From assembly GCA_020636135.1 (NCBI GenBank), contig JACJYK010000001.1, positions 2,466,501 to 2,530,500 on the forward strand: 64,000 nucleotides of DNA. The letters are read 5' to 3'. Below, piece after piece: positions 34,423 through 43,685 of this stretch (position 1 is the stretch's first letter; each line of letters starts with the position of its first letter). Source of the DNA: Lewinellaceae bacterium. GTDB taxonomy: Bacteria; Bacteroidota; Bacteroidia; Chitinophagales; Saprospiraceae. The notes beneath the pieces were generated by a model. That model ran no database searches and was not told where the DNA came from. It saw nothing but the letters and a program-made list of their open reading frames with translations. The position numbers and the translations under genes were made by a program.

Positions 34423-34950
34423 TTATTTATTTGTCTTTTGTGTAGAATTTACACGATTTATTTCCGCGATCAATAATGCATTTTGATGCAGCAATTGTCT
34501 GATGATAAACACCAGCTGTTTGCTGGTCAGGTCAATGGAAGCATCCTGCTGTTGCAGGGCATGAAGTGCCAATACTCCTTCGAATGCCTTCTCAATCTGA
34601 CGGTAACGGCTGACAAAAGTATTAAGCACTCCCGAAGTCAGTTTCGGCAGCTGGACCAAAGGCAAAGGTCCCGATACCTTCGGTTGAGTTCCAGATTGGT
34701 ACCTGGTTTTCAAGGAGTCATAATTATCTCTGGTAACCGGCACAGTAACCAGTACATCGATAGAAATGGAAAAGTAAGCAGCGATTTTAGCTAGCAGTAC
34801 CAATTTGGGTTCGATGTTCTGGGTTTCATAGGATGCAATGCGGGTTCGGGTCACTCCTACTGCCTTAGCCAGTTTTTCCTGGTTAATATGCTTTAATTGT
34901 CGTAATGTTTTTAAGTTCTTACCCAGTAAAGTTGTCGCCATAGACCTCAA
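34423..34950 (-). CDS. XRE-family transcriptional regulator
   Basis: A 175-residue protein with an N-terminal Cro/CI-type helix-turn-helix (LKTLRQLKHINQEKLAKAVG then TRTRIASYETQNIEP) at about residues 14-50. A Pro/Thr-rich linker and a helical C-terminal domain ending FIIRQLLHQNALLIAEI follow. The start may be ATG 34941 (MATTLLGKN), three codons inside the listed one. It is divergent from a second XRE gene at 35139 with the same layout. Promoters of both probably lie in the AT-rich 34951-35138 interval, where either protein could bind. The ligand is unknown. Confidence 0.85.
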   Translation of the reverse strand: MRSMATTLLGKNLKTLRQLKHINQEKLAKAVGVTRTRIASYETQNIEPKLVLLAKIAAYFSISIDVLVTVPVTRDNYDSLKTRYQSGTQPKVSGPLPLVQLPKLTSGVLNTFVSRYRQIEKAFEGVLALHALQQQDASIDLTSKQLVFIIRQLLHQNALLIAEINRVNSTQKTNK

Positions 34951-35138
34951 TTCTAAACTCCTTTTGTTTGACTAAAGGACACTACTCTGCAACTGCATTG
35001 TTCGGTCTTGCACCCAAAATGTCTACAAATTTAACATTTATTAAATAAACGTCTATTTTTTAAACAAATTTCAACCTGTTAACCGGACCTGTATGAATTA
35101 ACATTTGACAATGCATGATTAGCATTATCTTGCTTATT

Positions 35139-35609
35139 ATGGAGATGGAAGAACCTGTTACATTTTTCAAAGAGAATCTCCGCTTTCTGCGGAAGAAAGC
35201 CACCTTGAGCCAGGACTCCCTGGCAGCTCTACTGGGATGGAAGAGGAGTTTGGTGACGGCATATGAATCAGGGCTTTCTGAACCAAATCACCAGCGATTA
35301 TTACAACTGGCTCAATATTTTGGTATCGGGCTGGATGCCCTGATCCTGATCGATCTGCGGGTCAATAAATTGGAGAAGCCTGCCATGAAGACATTTGCCA
35401 TTAAAGACATGCAGGAAATCCACGAAAGTACAAAACTCGCCCTGGAAGGCCTGCAGGCCATGATCGATCTTGCACAGGGCGAAGAAGGTGTAACACAAAG
35501 TCTGGGGTATCAGGAAACAAAGCAACTTTTGTGGCTTGCACAAAAGTTGCTTTCAATGAATGACGAATTGCTAAAGACCCTTAACAACGAGGAACCTCAA
35601 GCTTCCTGA
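35139..35609 (+). CDS. XRE-family transcriptional regulator, divergent partner
   Basis: A 156-residue protein from ATG 35139 (MEMEEPVTFFKENL). The frame is open to 35115, but the extension is hydrophobic and unlikely. The helix-turn-helix is LRFLRKKATLSQDSLAALLG followed by KRSLVTAYESGLSEP. The helical C-terminal half (EIHESTKLALEGLQAMIDLA, then LLWLAQKLLSMNDELL) resembles that of the divergent regulator and could dimerise with it. It converges with the lipoprotein gene at 35614. Confidence 0.85.
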   Translation: MEMEEPVTFFKENLRFLRKKATLSQDSLAALLGWKRSLVTAYESGLSEPNHQRLLQLAQYFGIGLDALILIDLRVNKLEKPAMKTFAIKDMQEIHESTKLALEGLQAMIDLAQGEEGVTQSLGYQETKQLLWLAQKLLSMNDELLKTLNNEEPQAS

Positions 35610-35613
35610 TCGG

Positions 35614-36018
35614 TCAGGAATCGTCCCGCAAAGCTTTATCCAATTCCGCAAAATATTCTTTGGTCTCCCGCTTAAAGACGTCCCAGTGTTTAGCAGCATC
35701 GTCCTGTTGCATTTTTAATTTGTCCTGGATTTTATTTTTCCAGCTGACCAAATCACGCTTCTTTTTTTCAAGCGTTGTTTTCGCATCACCACTGGCATCT
35801 GCCAACTGATCATCTATTTCTTTGATCCTGTCATCGATCTTACCCTGATAGGATTCAAGGGATGATTTGATGTCATTCCATTGTTGTTTCACATCGGATG
35901 CCATTTGTTCGGTCAGGTCCTGAACCGCCTCACCTACATCCTTTGCATCGTCTTTTTGTTTTGAATTGCAAGCAAAAATCAATGCCAATACCATAAATAA
36001 ACCAACGATCTTTTTCAT
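35614..36018 (-). CDS. Coiled-coil lipoprotein of unknown function
   Basis: The likely start is ATG 36018 (MKKIVGLFMVLALIFAC), a classic lipoprotein signal with lipobox LIFAC, rather than the frame start at 36057. The mature part of about 117 residues is highly charged and helical with heptad-like spacing, for example SSLESYQGKIDDRIKEID and LEKKKRDLVSWKNKIQDK. It has no catalytic motif. It could be an envelope-stabilising or stress lipoprotein, which fits the neighbouring CsbD, DUF1328 and sigma genes, but that is inference. The stop lies 4 nt from the convergent XRE gene. Confidence 0.75.
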   Translation of the reverse strand: MKKIVGLFMVLALIFACNSKQKDDAKDVGEAVQDLTEQMASDVKQQWNDIKSSLESYQGKIDDRIKEIDDQLADASGDAKTTLEKKKRDLVSWKNKIQDKLKMQQDDAAKHWDVFKRETKEYFAELDKALRDDS

Positions 36019-36170
36019 AACTGCGTCTTTTAGTGTTTCAATAATAATTCTTACCACGGTGTATATGCGTAGTAATAAATAAGAAACACATTAAAGACAA
36101 TACCAGTTTGGCATTTGTTCGGTGACTGGCAAGGAGTACCTTAATTTCCTACCCTATTTTGCAGAAAAGA

Positions 36171-37697
36171 TCAGTTGTGATCATGTACCCTTAACACCAG
36201 AATGGCAGCGATCAGGAATGAAATCCCTCCCAATAACATGGCATTGATCGCTTCTCCATGAAAAAACTGAGTCAACAAATATCCCAGGATTGAAGCAGCA
36301 ATGATTTGTGGTATCACAATAAAAAAATTGAAAACACCCATATAATAGCCCATTTTACCGGCAGGAAGTGCCCCGGTTAGAATAGCATAGGGCATGGAAA
36401 GGATACTTGCCCAGGCAATACCGATACCAACCATGGAAGCGAGTAGCAGCCTGTAATCGTGAATCACCAGGATGGACAATAATCCAATGGCTCCGATCAC
36501 CAAACAGATGGCGTGAGCCATTTTGCGGCTGGTGCGCTTCGCTAATACGGGCAACAAAAAGGCAACGATGGCTGCGATCCCATTGTAAACCGCAAAGCAA
36601 ATTCCAACCCAATTCGCTCCCTGGTTGTACAATTCCGAGGCTTTATCGGTCGCGCCAAAAATGTGGCTGGTCACTGCGGAGGTGGTATAGATCCACAAGG
36701 CAAATAAAGCAAACCATGAAAAGAATTGTACCCAGGCCAATTGTTTCATGGTCGCAGGCATGTCATGAAAGTCATTAATGATGGTCACGAATCCATTTTG
36801 GTACCGGCCCGAACGCTGTAACTGACCTGATGCCAATAACAACAATCCCAGCACCAGCATACCGCCTGACAGGACAAATACCTCCTTTTCAACATGCAGC
36901 TTGCTTAAAAGCCACCACAGCAGGGCGCCTGCTGTAAAGACAATGGCACCATTGCGTATTTGCCTTGCCCCATTCGCTGAATAGGATGATGCGGTTGTCG
37001 TTTCCTTATGGTAAACCTCTTTGCTTTCAGCTCGCTCGAAAGCTTCCAGCTCTTCGGGCGGGTATTCACTGGAACGGAAAACAGTCCACAATACGGCCAG
37101 CAGGAAAATACTCCCGCCTAAATAAAAAGAGAGTTTGACAGAGTCCGGTACGATTCCTTCCGCTGCTGTATTCGATACCCCAAACCAATTTGTCAGCATG
37201 TAGGGCATTGCAGATGCTACCACGGCCCCGATACCTATAAAAAAACTCTGCATGGCAAATCCGGTCGTACGCTGATGGGAAGGCAGGTTGTCACCAACAA
37301 ACGCCCGGAACGGCTCCATGGAAATATTGATGGAAGCATCCATGATCCATAACATACCTGCAGCCGCCCAGAGTGCCGGAGAATTTGGCATGATGAATAA
37401 GGCCAGGGATGCCAGTATGGCTCCAACCAGGAAATAGGGCCTTCTTCTGCCAAGGCGGTTCCAGGTTCTGTCACTAAAATAACCGATGATGGGTTGTACG
37501 ATCAAGCCGGTCAGAGGGGCCGCAACCCAGAGGATGGGTATGTCCTCAACATCCGCACCTAAGGTCTCGAATATGCGACTTACGTTAGCATTCTGCAATG
37601 CAAATCCAAACTGGATTCCTAAAAATCCGAAGCTCATATTCCATATTTCCCAGAAAGTGAGCGTTGGTTTTGCCTTCACGGTCTTATCAGTAGTCAC
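36171..37697 (-). CDS. MFS transporter, SLC45/sugar type
   Basis: A 508-residue inner-membrane transporter with about 12 helices. The signature GYFSDRTWNRLGRRRPYFLVG at about 75-95 (cited in parts: GYFSDRTWNRLG and RRRPYFLVG) is the loop 2-3 motif of the SLC45/GPH-like sugar:cation symporters. FRAFVGDNLPSHQRTTGFAMQ is also typical. A cytoplasmic loop near residues 205-240 is long and polar. The substrate is probably a disaccharide or other sugar, but no linked hydrolase gene shows which. The gene stands alone, 226 nt from the efflux operon end. Confidence 0.82.
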   Translation of the reverse strand: MTTDKTVKAKPTLTFWEIWNMSFGFLGIQFGFALQNANVSRIFETLGADVEDIPILWVAAPLTGLIVQPIIGYFSDRTWNRLGRRRPYFLVGAILASLALFIMPNSPALWAAAGMLWIMDASINISMEPFRAFVGDNLPSHQRTTGFAMQSFFIGIGAVVASAMPYMLTNWFGVSNTAAEGIVPDSVKLSFYLGGSIFLLAVLWTVFRSSEYPPEELEAFERAESKEVYHKETTTASSYSANGARQIRNGAIVFTAGALLWWLLSKLHVEKEVFVLSGGMLVLGLLLLASGQLQRSGRYQNGFVTIINDFHDMPATMKQLAWVQFFSWFALFALWIYTTSAVTSHIFGATDKASELYNQGANWVGICFAVYNGIAAIVAFLLPVLAKRTSRKMAHAICLVIGAIGLLSILVIHDYRLLLASMVGIGIAWASILSMPYAILTGALPAGKMGYYMGVFNFFIVIPQIIAASILGYLLTQFFHGEAINAMLLGGISFLIAAILVLRVHDHN

Positions 37698-37923
37698 GAT
37701 ATGCGTTTTTAATCCAATCGAATATCGCCGGTCGCCTGCTCATACCCTATAATTATTTGCTTACAAGCGCAAAGTACGACTTCACAGAGGTGTATGTTGT
37801 TTGCGCACACAGCTTAGCGAATATACTCAAATAAAACCGGAGCATCGCTGACCGCAGCTATGACATATCTATTACTGATCAATGAAAAGTTGTCCGTGTA
37901 GCCGTATTGATTAGGAGATCACC

Positions 37924-39405
37924 CTAATTTTCGATCACGTCCCGCATGAGGGGCTCATTGCTGATAAAGTCAAACAATGTAAGGGTCCTGATCTCGTAAT
38001 AGGCGGTCCAGAACGACTGCACAGCGTTTACATAGGCCTGTCGGTTGCTCTCCCGGTCATTGTTAGCCAGGTTTAACTCGGTGACATCCACTTTGCCAAT
38101 GACATAGCGCTTGCCGGTCAGGTCAAAACGTTTATTAGCCGCTTCCAGGGCTTTCTGTGCACGCTTTACCCCTTCCCGCAGTAAGGTGAGTTGCTGGACC
38201 TTGATGATGATATCACGCTCAAAATTAACGCGCTCCTGGGCAACATTTTGTTGTTCCAGTTTTTGCCGGGCTTTAGCTATTTCGATACGGGATTTTCGCT
38301 TACCCCAATCCGCGATGGGAACGGTAATTCCCAGGGTAAAGATTTCCTGGTCCAGCAATTCCGTATACACATCACCGATCACGGGACCATTTTGAGTCAG
38401 ACCAAAACGCCCGTTCATGTTGAGATTTACACCTCCGGCTTTCTTTTGTTCTTCAACATTGCTTTCCATCTGCAAAAGCCGTCGTTCAAATTCGTCGATC
38501 TTGCTCCGATTGGCTGTGGCGTACCGCAACGCTTCTTCCTGGTTGATGATAAACTCCGGAATCTCATCCGGTGGAACCAGGTCAAAATCGATGGCGTCAT
38601 GAATACCCAAAAAATTGCGCAGTACTTCTGTCTTCGTTTTGATATCCAGCTCTGCCTGATTGAGGGAGGCATCCGCATTCATCACCCGGAGTTCGAGCTG
38701 GAGCAACTCAGTCTCTGCAATTTTGCCCACCTCAAACCTACCCTGCCCGATCAGGTACAAAGTATCCGCAGCCGCCTTTTCCTGTTCTGCGGCCCGGACC
38801 GCCAGTTGTGACCCCAGCAGATCAAAATAATTCTGCACGGCCTGGTAGGCAATCTGTTCCATATCCTCGGAATAGGATTTCTCCGCTTCTTTCAACTGGA
38901 GAGGCTCGATCAGTTTACGCCATTTCCAATCATTGTATCCAAATATGGGTTGCTGGATCTGAATACTGATGGGATTGGATAAATATTGGGTATAGGGATC
39001 AATATTGGGCGTACGCAGGTTGTCAAAACGCTGAAGACTGGTGTACGCAAAGACTTGTCCTCCCGTTTGCGGTATGGCCTGTTGTAAGGTCAATCCCAGG
39101 TTTCCGGAAAAATTCGCCCGTTGAATGAATTGTTCCGCTCCGTTGGGCTGAACCACCGATTCAATTGCACGGGTAAGGCTGGGAAACGTGCCAAACAAGT
39201 TCAGCTGTGGTTTCAGATCGGCACGATAGGACTTAAACAGCCAATATGCCTGGGAGTACCTGGTTTCCGCCAGCAATACATCCGGTGCATCCGACTGCGC
39301 GAGGTCGATGACCTGCTGCATGGTCAACCGCACGGATTGCTGAGCATCGGAATAATAGAACACACACACCAAAACCAGGGTATAAATAACTCGCATACAT
39401 GACAA
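37924..39405 (-). CDS. TolC-family outer-membrane efflux protein
   Basis: A 493-residue precursor with a signal peptide ending at SDAQQ. Two OEP repeats of long helices follow, for example NYFDLLGSQLAVRAAEQEKA and LLREGVKRAQKALEAANKRF. It forms the outer-membrane duct of a tripartite exporter. It is the last gene of a leftward operon after the adaptor and permease genes (14 nt gap), so it should serve the same MacAB-like pump. The start may be the methionine three codons in (MRVIYTLV). Confidence 0.9.
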   Translation of the reverse strand: MSCMRVIYTLVLVCVFYYSDAQQSVRLTMQQVIDLAQSDAPDVLLAETRYSQAYWLFKSYRADLKPQLNLFGTFPSLTRAIESVVQPNGAEQFIQRANFSGNLGLTLQQAIPQTGGQVFAYTSLQRFDNLRTPNIDPYTQYLSNPISIQIQQPIFGYNDWKWRKLIEPLQLKEAEKSYSEDMEQIAYQAVQNYFDLLGSQLAVRAAEQEKAAADTLYLIGQGRFEVGKIAETELLQLELRVMNADASLNQAELDIKTKTEVLRNFLGIHDAIDFDLVPPDEIPEFIINQEEALRYATANRSKIDEFERRLLQMESNVEEQKKAGGVNLNMNGRFGLTQNGPVIGDVYTELLDQEIFTLGITVPIADWGKRKSRIEIAKARQKLEQQNVAQERVNFERDIIIKVQQLTLLREGVKRAQKALEAANKRFDLTGKRYVIGKVDVTELNLANNDRESNRQAYVNAVQSFWTAYYEIRTLTLFDFISNEPLMRDVIEN

Positions 39406-39418
39406 TTATATGGTAATA

Positions 39419-40747
39419 TCAATCGGTTCGCAATGCTTTAATGGGGTCCTGCATGGCCGCGCGCTGAGCCGGGATCAATCCAAAGACCAGGCCGATAATA
39501 AAGGCCACACCAAAGGACACTGCCACCGACCAGCCTGAAACCACAGTGGGTATATTTGCGGAGTTAGCGATCAGGCTTGCCGAAACAACGCCCAGGACTA
39601 TGCCGATCAGTCCGCCAATCAGACTGATCAGGATCGCTTCCAGCAAAAACTGAAGGACTATATCGATCCGTTGTGCACCCAGCGATCTACGCACACCGAT
39701 CTCTTTGATCCGCTCCAATACGGAGGCCAGCATAATGTTCATGATACCGATTCCACCGACCAACAAGGAAATACCTGCTATCACGGCCAGGACAAGGTTA
39801 AAGGTCTCCTGGGTTTTCTGCTGTTGCTGCAGCAATAGTTCCGGGATCTCCATTTCAAAATCGACCTGACCCTGATGTCTTCTTTTCAACAACCTGGAGA
39901 TAACATCCGCAGTAGCCTGCAGCTGATGTGTATCATGCACCCGGACGACCAACCGGTCCAATTGGTGGTAACTGTCCACCTCCTGATTCTGGCCACGCTC
40001 ACCAATATCCCGGTTGGTGATTTTAGCCCGGTTCTCAAACCGCAGCAAAGCCGTATGCAATGGGACATAAACGTCTGAATTATAATCGCGTATGCCCAGC
40101 TTGTCCAGATTTTCCTTCTGGGTGATGCGTCGTTCCAAAACTCCAATGATACGTAGCCAGGTATTGCCTACCTTGATCGTTTCTCCGATCGGGTCACGTT
40201 GCTGGAAATAGTTTTTCTGAATATTCCGGCCAATGATACAGACCGGTGCACCTGACTCATGATGAAAGCTGGCGAAGTCATGGCCGGCTCCCATAGGTAT
40301 ATTATTCAGGTCAAAAAAGTCTCCGGTTATCCCTACACAGCGCACATCTCCCTGACGGTTATTGGCCAGTAGCTTTTTACTCATGATGACCTCCGGAGAT
40401 ATTTTTTCAACAGTGGGAACTACTGCTGTGATGGCATCAACATCGGATTCACGCAGTCCCGGACTCCATTTCGTTTTCCCTTCTTTTTGAGAATCCGAGC
40501 TCGTTCCGGAACCTTCTTCCGCTTCATCCTGTGAGATCGTTTCTTTCTTGATCTGAACCACGATGGAATTGGAACCAATGAGTTTAAGCTGGTCGAGGAT
40601 AGCAGCTTTAGCGCCTTCTCCGATGGCAAGCATCGCGATAACTGCGGCCACCCCGAAAATGATACCCAGTGCTGTAAGGAAAGCCCGGAGCTTATTCATC
40701 AATACGCCATCGATGGCCAATACCAGATTGAATAGAAACCGATCCAT
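39419..40747 (-). CDS. MacB-like ABC transporter permease
   Basis: A 442-residue membrane protein. An N-terminal helix (LRAFLTALGIIFGVAAVIAM) starts it, a large MacB periplasmic core domain lies at about 45-300, and three C-terminal helices with FtsX wording (GIGIMNIMLASVLERIKEIG, RRSLGAQRIDIVLQFLLEA) end it. It has no fused ATPase domain, unlike true MacB. The ATP-binding subunit is missing from the operon and must be encoded elsewhere. It lies between the adaptor and TolC-like genes with gaps of 9 and 13 nt. Confidence 0.9.
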   Translation of the reverse strand: MDRFLFNLVLAIDGVLMNKLRAFLTALGIIFGVAAVIAMLAIGEGAKAAILDQLKLIGSNSIVVQIKKETISQDEAEEGSGTSSDSQKEGKTKWSPGLRESDVDAITAVVPTVEKISPEVIMSKKLLANNRQGDVRCVGITGDFFDLNNIPMGAGHDFASFHHESGAPVCIIGRNIQKNYFQQRDPIGETIKVGNTWLRIIGVLERRITQKENLDKLGIRDYNSDVYVPLHTALLRFENRAKITNRDIGERGQNQEVDSYHQLDRLVVRVHDTHQLQATADVISRLLKRRHQGQVDFEMEIPELLLQQQQKTQETFNLVLAVIAGISLLVGGIGIMNIMLASVLERIKEIGVRRSLGAQRIDIVLQFLLEAILISLIGGLIGIVLGVVSASLIANSANIPTVVSGWSVAVSFGVAFIIGLVFGLIPAQRAAMQDPIKALRTD

Positions 40748-40756
40748 GGATAGTTG

Positions 40757-42145
40757 TTAGAATATGATAAAATCTCCTCCTCCGGACTGATCCGCTGAAA
40801 TTTCTACGTTCTTGACTTTTGACCGCAATGCATCCTTGGCTTTCTGACGATCCAACCGGTCCTGGGTCAGGGTATTCAGCGCCTGACCTTTTTCATTGGG
40901 CTCCAGGTAGTGAACGGGAAACGAGTTAGCGTCTTCCGGAACACTGATCAGGATGCGGGTCCCCGGTTTCAACCCATACCAGACGATCACTTCGTTGTCG
41001 TTCGCATCACCCAGAACCACCTCCTGTTTATACGTGCCGGCGTGATCATCAACGAACACATAGGACAGAGAGTCCCGCACGATGGCATCCAGCGGCACAA
41101 AGGTGACCTTGTCGAATTCGTCGGTGATGATCTCAAGGGCTGCGGTCATTGCCGGTCTTAGCAGTGAATCAAATTCATTGATCAATACCGACACTTCAAA
41201 TACTTTCGAATCGTAGTTACGGTAGTTTTCTCCGATGTTGGCAACCTGGATGATCTGCCCGGTAAATTCTTTCTTGGCCAGCGCATCCACGGTGATTTTC
41301 GTATCCATTCCCAGACCGATCTTATTGATATCCACTTCATTGACGTATGCCTGAACGATCATCTCCGATAAGTCCGGAAGTTCGGCAATACGAGGGTTCC
41401 AGGCGTTAATCTGTGAACCGGGTCCTTGCTTGGATCCGTTCCAGTTCCGGATATAAATGACCATCCCTTCCGTCGGGGCGGTGATTGTAAAATCTTTGGC
41501 CACCAGGTTCAGTTGATCCTGCTTATACTGTTGCTGTTTCAGATTTGTCAGGATTTCCCGGATCTTGGCATCTGCCTTTTCTTTGGACAGTTTGAGATTG
41601 TTGGAAGTTTTATTAAGGTCCCGCTCGGCTTTCTCCATATCAATCTCGTTCTGTCTGCGGATGGCTTCAGGCTCATACTTGTTCAGTTCAAGCTGCAGTT
41701 GTTTTTCCTGAATCGAGAACTCCAGGTCCTTGATCTGGTCCCGGATGTTTCGCAGGTCAATGGTCGTATCGATGATGGCCTGCTCAAGTTGTGTATTGAT
41801 CTTATCGATCTCCGCCTGTGCATCATTTAACTGAGAAGCCAGTGGGGTGCGGTCCAGCTGAGCTACGAATTCACCCTTGCCAACGACCGTTCCCTCCGGG
41901 ATAATATTCTGAATGGTGGTTTGATAAACACCTACCCGCTGCATGGCAGCAGGTCCCCGAATCACTTCAGAACGTTTGGCTTTGATTTCACCGGTAGCTA
42001 ATACCTGTACTGAAAAAGGGCCTTCGGTAACCTCAGTGAAAATTTCCTTGATTTGTTCCTCTTTTTTCGAGCCGGAAAATAGTACAATAGCGGCAATAAC
42101 GGCACCCAGGAGGAGAATGGGTAATAATAGCTTGTTCAGTTTCAT
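40757..42145 (-). CDS. HlyD/MacA-type periplasmic adaptor
   Basis: Links the inner-membrane permease to the TolC-like duct. From ATG 42145 (MKLNKLLLPILLLGAVIAAI) the protein has about 462 residues with an N-terminal membrane anchor. A lipoyl-like barrel is split by a long coiled coil (DAQAEIDKINTQLEQAIIDT to LTNLKQQQYKQDQLNLVAKD), and beta-barrel domains follow. The listed frame begins seven codons earlier, without signal character. It heads the operon adaptor-permease-TolC. The substrate may be a lipid, peptide or macrolide-like compound and is not known. Confidence 0.88.
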   Translation of the reverse strand: MKLNKLLLPILLLGAVIAAIVLFSGSKKEEQIKEIFTEVTEGPFSVQVLATGEIKAKRSEVIRGPAAMQRVGVYQTTIQNIIPEGTVVGKGEFVAQLDRTPLASQLNDAQAEIDKINTQLEQAIIDTTIDLRNIRDQIKDLEFSIQEKQLQLELNKYEPEAIRRQNEIDMEKAERDLNKTSNNLKLSKEKADAKIREILTNLKQQQYKQDQLNLVAKDFTITAPTEGMVIYIRNWNGSKQGPGSQINAWNPRIAELPDLSEMIVQAYVNEVDINKIGLGMDTKITVDALAKKEFTGQIIQVANIGENYRNYDSKVFEVSVLINEFDSLLRPAMTAALEIITDEFDKVTFVPLDAIVRDSLSYVFVDDHAGTYKQEVVLGDANDNEVIVWYGLKPGTRILISVPEDANSFPVHYLEPNEKGQALNTLTQDRLDRQKAKDALRSKVKNVEISADQSGGGDFIIF

Positions 42146-42349
42146 GGATGAATTTGTTGCAGGCATACCTCATAGAGTGGACATGGGTTGCCTGAAGTTC
42201 TTGTTGTATAGATGGAAAGTAAGTCAAAAAAGTTGGTTAGACATCTCAACTTTTTCAGGTTAACATTTCCGTAGGACAACTTTAACATATGTAAAATGCT
42301 GTCCAGCAGACCCGTTGGGTCTGTGAAAAGAACTTATCAGGAGGAGAAG

Positions 42350-42565
42350 TTAATCAAGCAGCAGGTTGTAATTTCTGCGGATGTAATTCTTCACATTCAA
42401 CCAGAATGCTGCAACCAGATAAAAAATCAAAGGGCTGCCCAGGGTCAATAGGGAGGCGTAAATAAAATAAATCCGGATACGTGAGGTAGCAATGCCAAAC
42501 CGCTCGCCGATGGATGCGCAAACACCAAAGGCAGATCGTTCAATAAGGTCTTTGATCCTGATCAT
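42350..42565 (-). CDS. PspC-domain small membrane protein
   Basis: A 71-residue protein from ATG 42565 (MIRIKDLIERSAFGVCASIG). The PspC domain pattern RFGIATSRIRIYFIYASLLT is followed by a hydrophobic helix (LGSPLIFYLVAAFWLNVKN). PspC proteins respond to envelope stress, and in other phyla they regulate the phage-shock response. No pspA or pspB is present. It lies upstream of the efflux operon on the same strand with a 204-nt gap that contains a hairpin at 42307-42323. Confidence 0.85.
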   Translation of the reverse strand: MIRIKDLIERSAFGVCASIGERFGIATSRIRIYFIYASLLTLGSPLIFYLVAAFWLNVKNYIRRNYNLLLD

Positions 42566-42792
42566 ATTACACAATTGAACATGTTGTAATAATACATAAA
42601 ATGCAGAATTGGTTCAACAGTCCATTGAAAATTATCATTATTCCAGGATCACCTCAAGGCAAGATCCGGGACAGTTAATCCTTAAACGCTCGGAATTGGC
42701 AAAACAGCATATTGGGGGTAAAAAAGCGGGGGGCTAGTAGGTTAGCGCTTACAAACCACTCATGAGATGTGTGAACCAATGCAACGGGTAAA

Positions 42793-43062
42793 TCACTTTA
42801 CGGTATCCGCTGCACTTTCAGGTAACTTCACTTCTTCTTTTACTGGAGTTATCAGTTGCTTCTGACTTACGATCATACCGGATTGGGTATGCATTTTTTG
42901 CTGTGTGTAAGCCGTCGTGCGACTTGATGTCGAGACCAGATAAATGGAACCAATCAGGCCGATTGCTCCAACCAGGTACAACAATGTATTGTCCAGGGAG
43001 ACTCGCTTCGGCGATTGTTTTTGGTGAGGTGAAACAGGTTTACGATGTAGAGTTACTGCCAT
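42793..43062 (-). CDS. Small single-pass membrane protein of unknown function
   Basis: An 89-residue protein with a basic N-terminus (HRKPVSPHQKQSPKRVSLD), one transmembrane helix (LLYLVGAIGLIGSIYLV) and a polar tail rich in Lys, Gln and Val. There is no recognisable domain. The best-formed promoter in the window lies directly upstream (43083-43113), which supports real expression. Context gives no clear function. Confidence 0.6.
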   Translation of the reverse strand: MAVTLHRKPVSPHQKQSPKRVSLDNTLLYLVGAIGLIGSIYLVSTSSRTTAYTQQKMHTQSGMIVSQKQLITPVKEEVKLPESAADTVK

Positions 43063-43379
43063 AGGACTTTTTAATTGGTTAACAAATATAGTATTTCAAA
43101 CATATATTACAAATAAGTGTAATACATTAATTCTTTTCCAATACGATCTATTTCAATATGTCCTAACATCGGGACAAATTCGGATACAAACTTGTGTGGT
43201 TGGAATAAGAAGGAAATACTTTTCGTAGATGAATTCCTGTGGAGGAATTCCAGATTGGTAAGTAAATCTACCTATTTCCCTGTAATAATCAAGGGTTAGA
43301 ACAAAAAACTTGATATAATCCACAAGATTCTGACCATTTAGTCCCATTGAACTATCTTTATCGGGCAAATGAACTCAAT
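43063..43379. other. Intergenic region with divergent promoters
   Basis: This 317-bp AT-rich stretch separates the small membrane protein gene (leftward) from the DUF3467 gene (rightward). It holds the promoter at 43083-43113. A TATCTTTA sequence at 43353-43360, one base off the -7 consensus, may serve DUF3467. A 71-codon minus-strand frame at 43153-43368 looks accidental. Confidence 0.5.
43083..43113 (-). promoter_or_regulatory. Bacteroidota-type promoter, complete
   Basis: On the minus strand TTTG (43110-43113) and TATATTTG (43083-43090) are separated by exactly 19 bp, matching the Bacteroidota -33/-7 consensus. The -7 box ends 20 nt upstream of the ATG at 43062. Confidence 0.75.
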
Positions 43380-43685
43380 ATGTCAGAAAATAAGAACCAG
43401 GTTAACATCGAGTTACCTGAAGAGATTGCTGAAGGCACCTATTCAAATCTTGCCATCATTTCACATTCCCACGCTGAATTTGTGATTGACTTCATCCGGC
43501 TGATGCCCAATGTTCCAAAAGCCAAAGTTAAAGCTAGGATCATCGTCACTCCGGAACATGCAAAACGTATGCTCAAAGCACTAAAGGACAATATCAAAAA
43601 ATACGAAGCCCAGTTTGGGGTCATCGATGAGCCGGAACCTCAGATTCCGCCGATGAACTTCAATACGCCTACTGCACAGGCCTGA
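43380..43685 (+). CDS. DUF3467-family protein
   Basis: A 101-residue protein from ATG 43380 (MSENKNQVNIELPEEIAEGT). The frame is open 11 codons upstream, but that part lies in promoter sequence. The core YSNLAIISHSHAEFVIDFIR, VTPEHAKRMLKALKDNIKKY and a proline-rich tail are the DUF3467 pattern, a short conserved bacterial family of unknown function. It converges with murB with no gap between stops. Confidence 0.9.
   Translation: MSENKNQVNIELPEEIAEGTYSNLAIISHSHAEFVIDFIRLMPNVPKAKVKARIIVTPEHAKRMLKALKDNIKKYEAQFGVIDEPEPQIPPMNFNTPTAQA

Noticed and set aside
42307..42323. CAGACCC-GTT-GGGTCTG hairpin as terminator
   Set aside because: A good 7-bp stem but no T-run on either strand, so it is not called a terminator.
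43153..43368. 71-codon minus-strand frame upstream of DUF3467
   Set aside because: It occupies the promoter region of a divergent gene, is AT-biased, and has no recognisable sequence.
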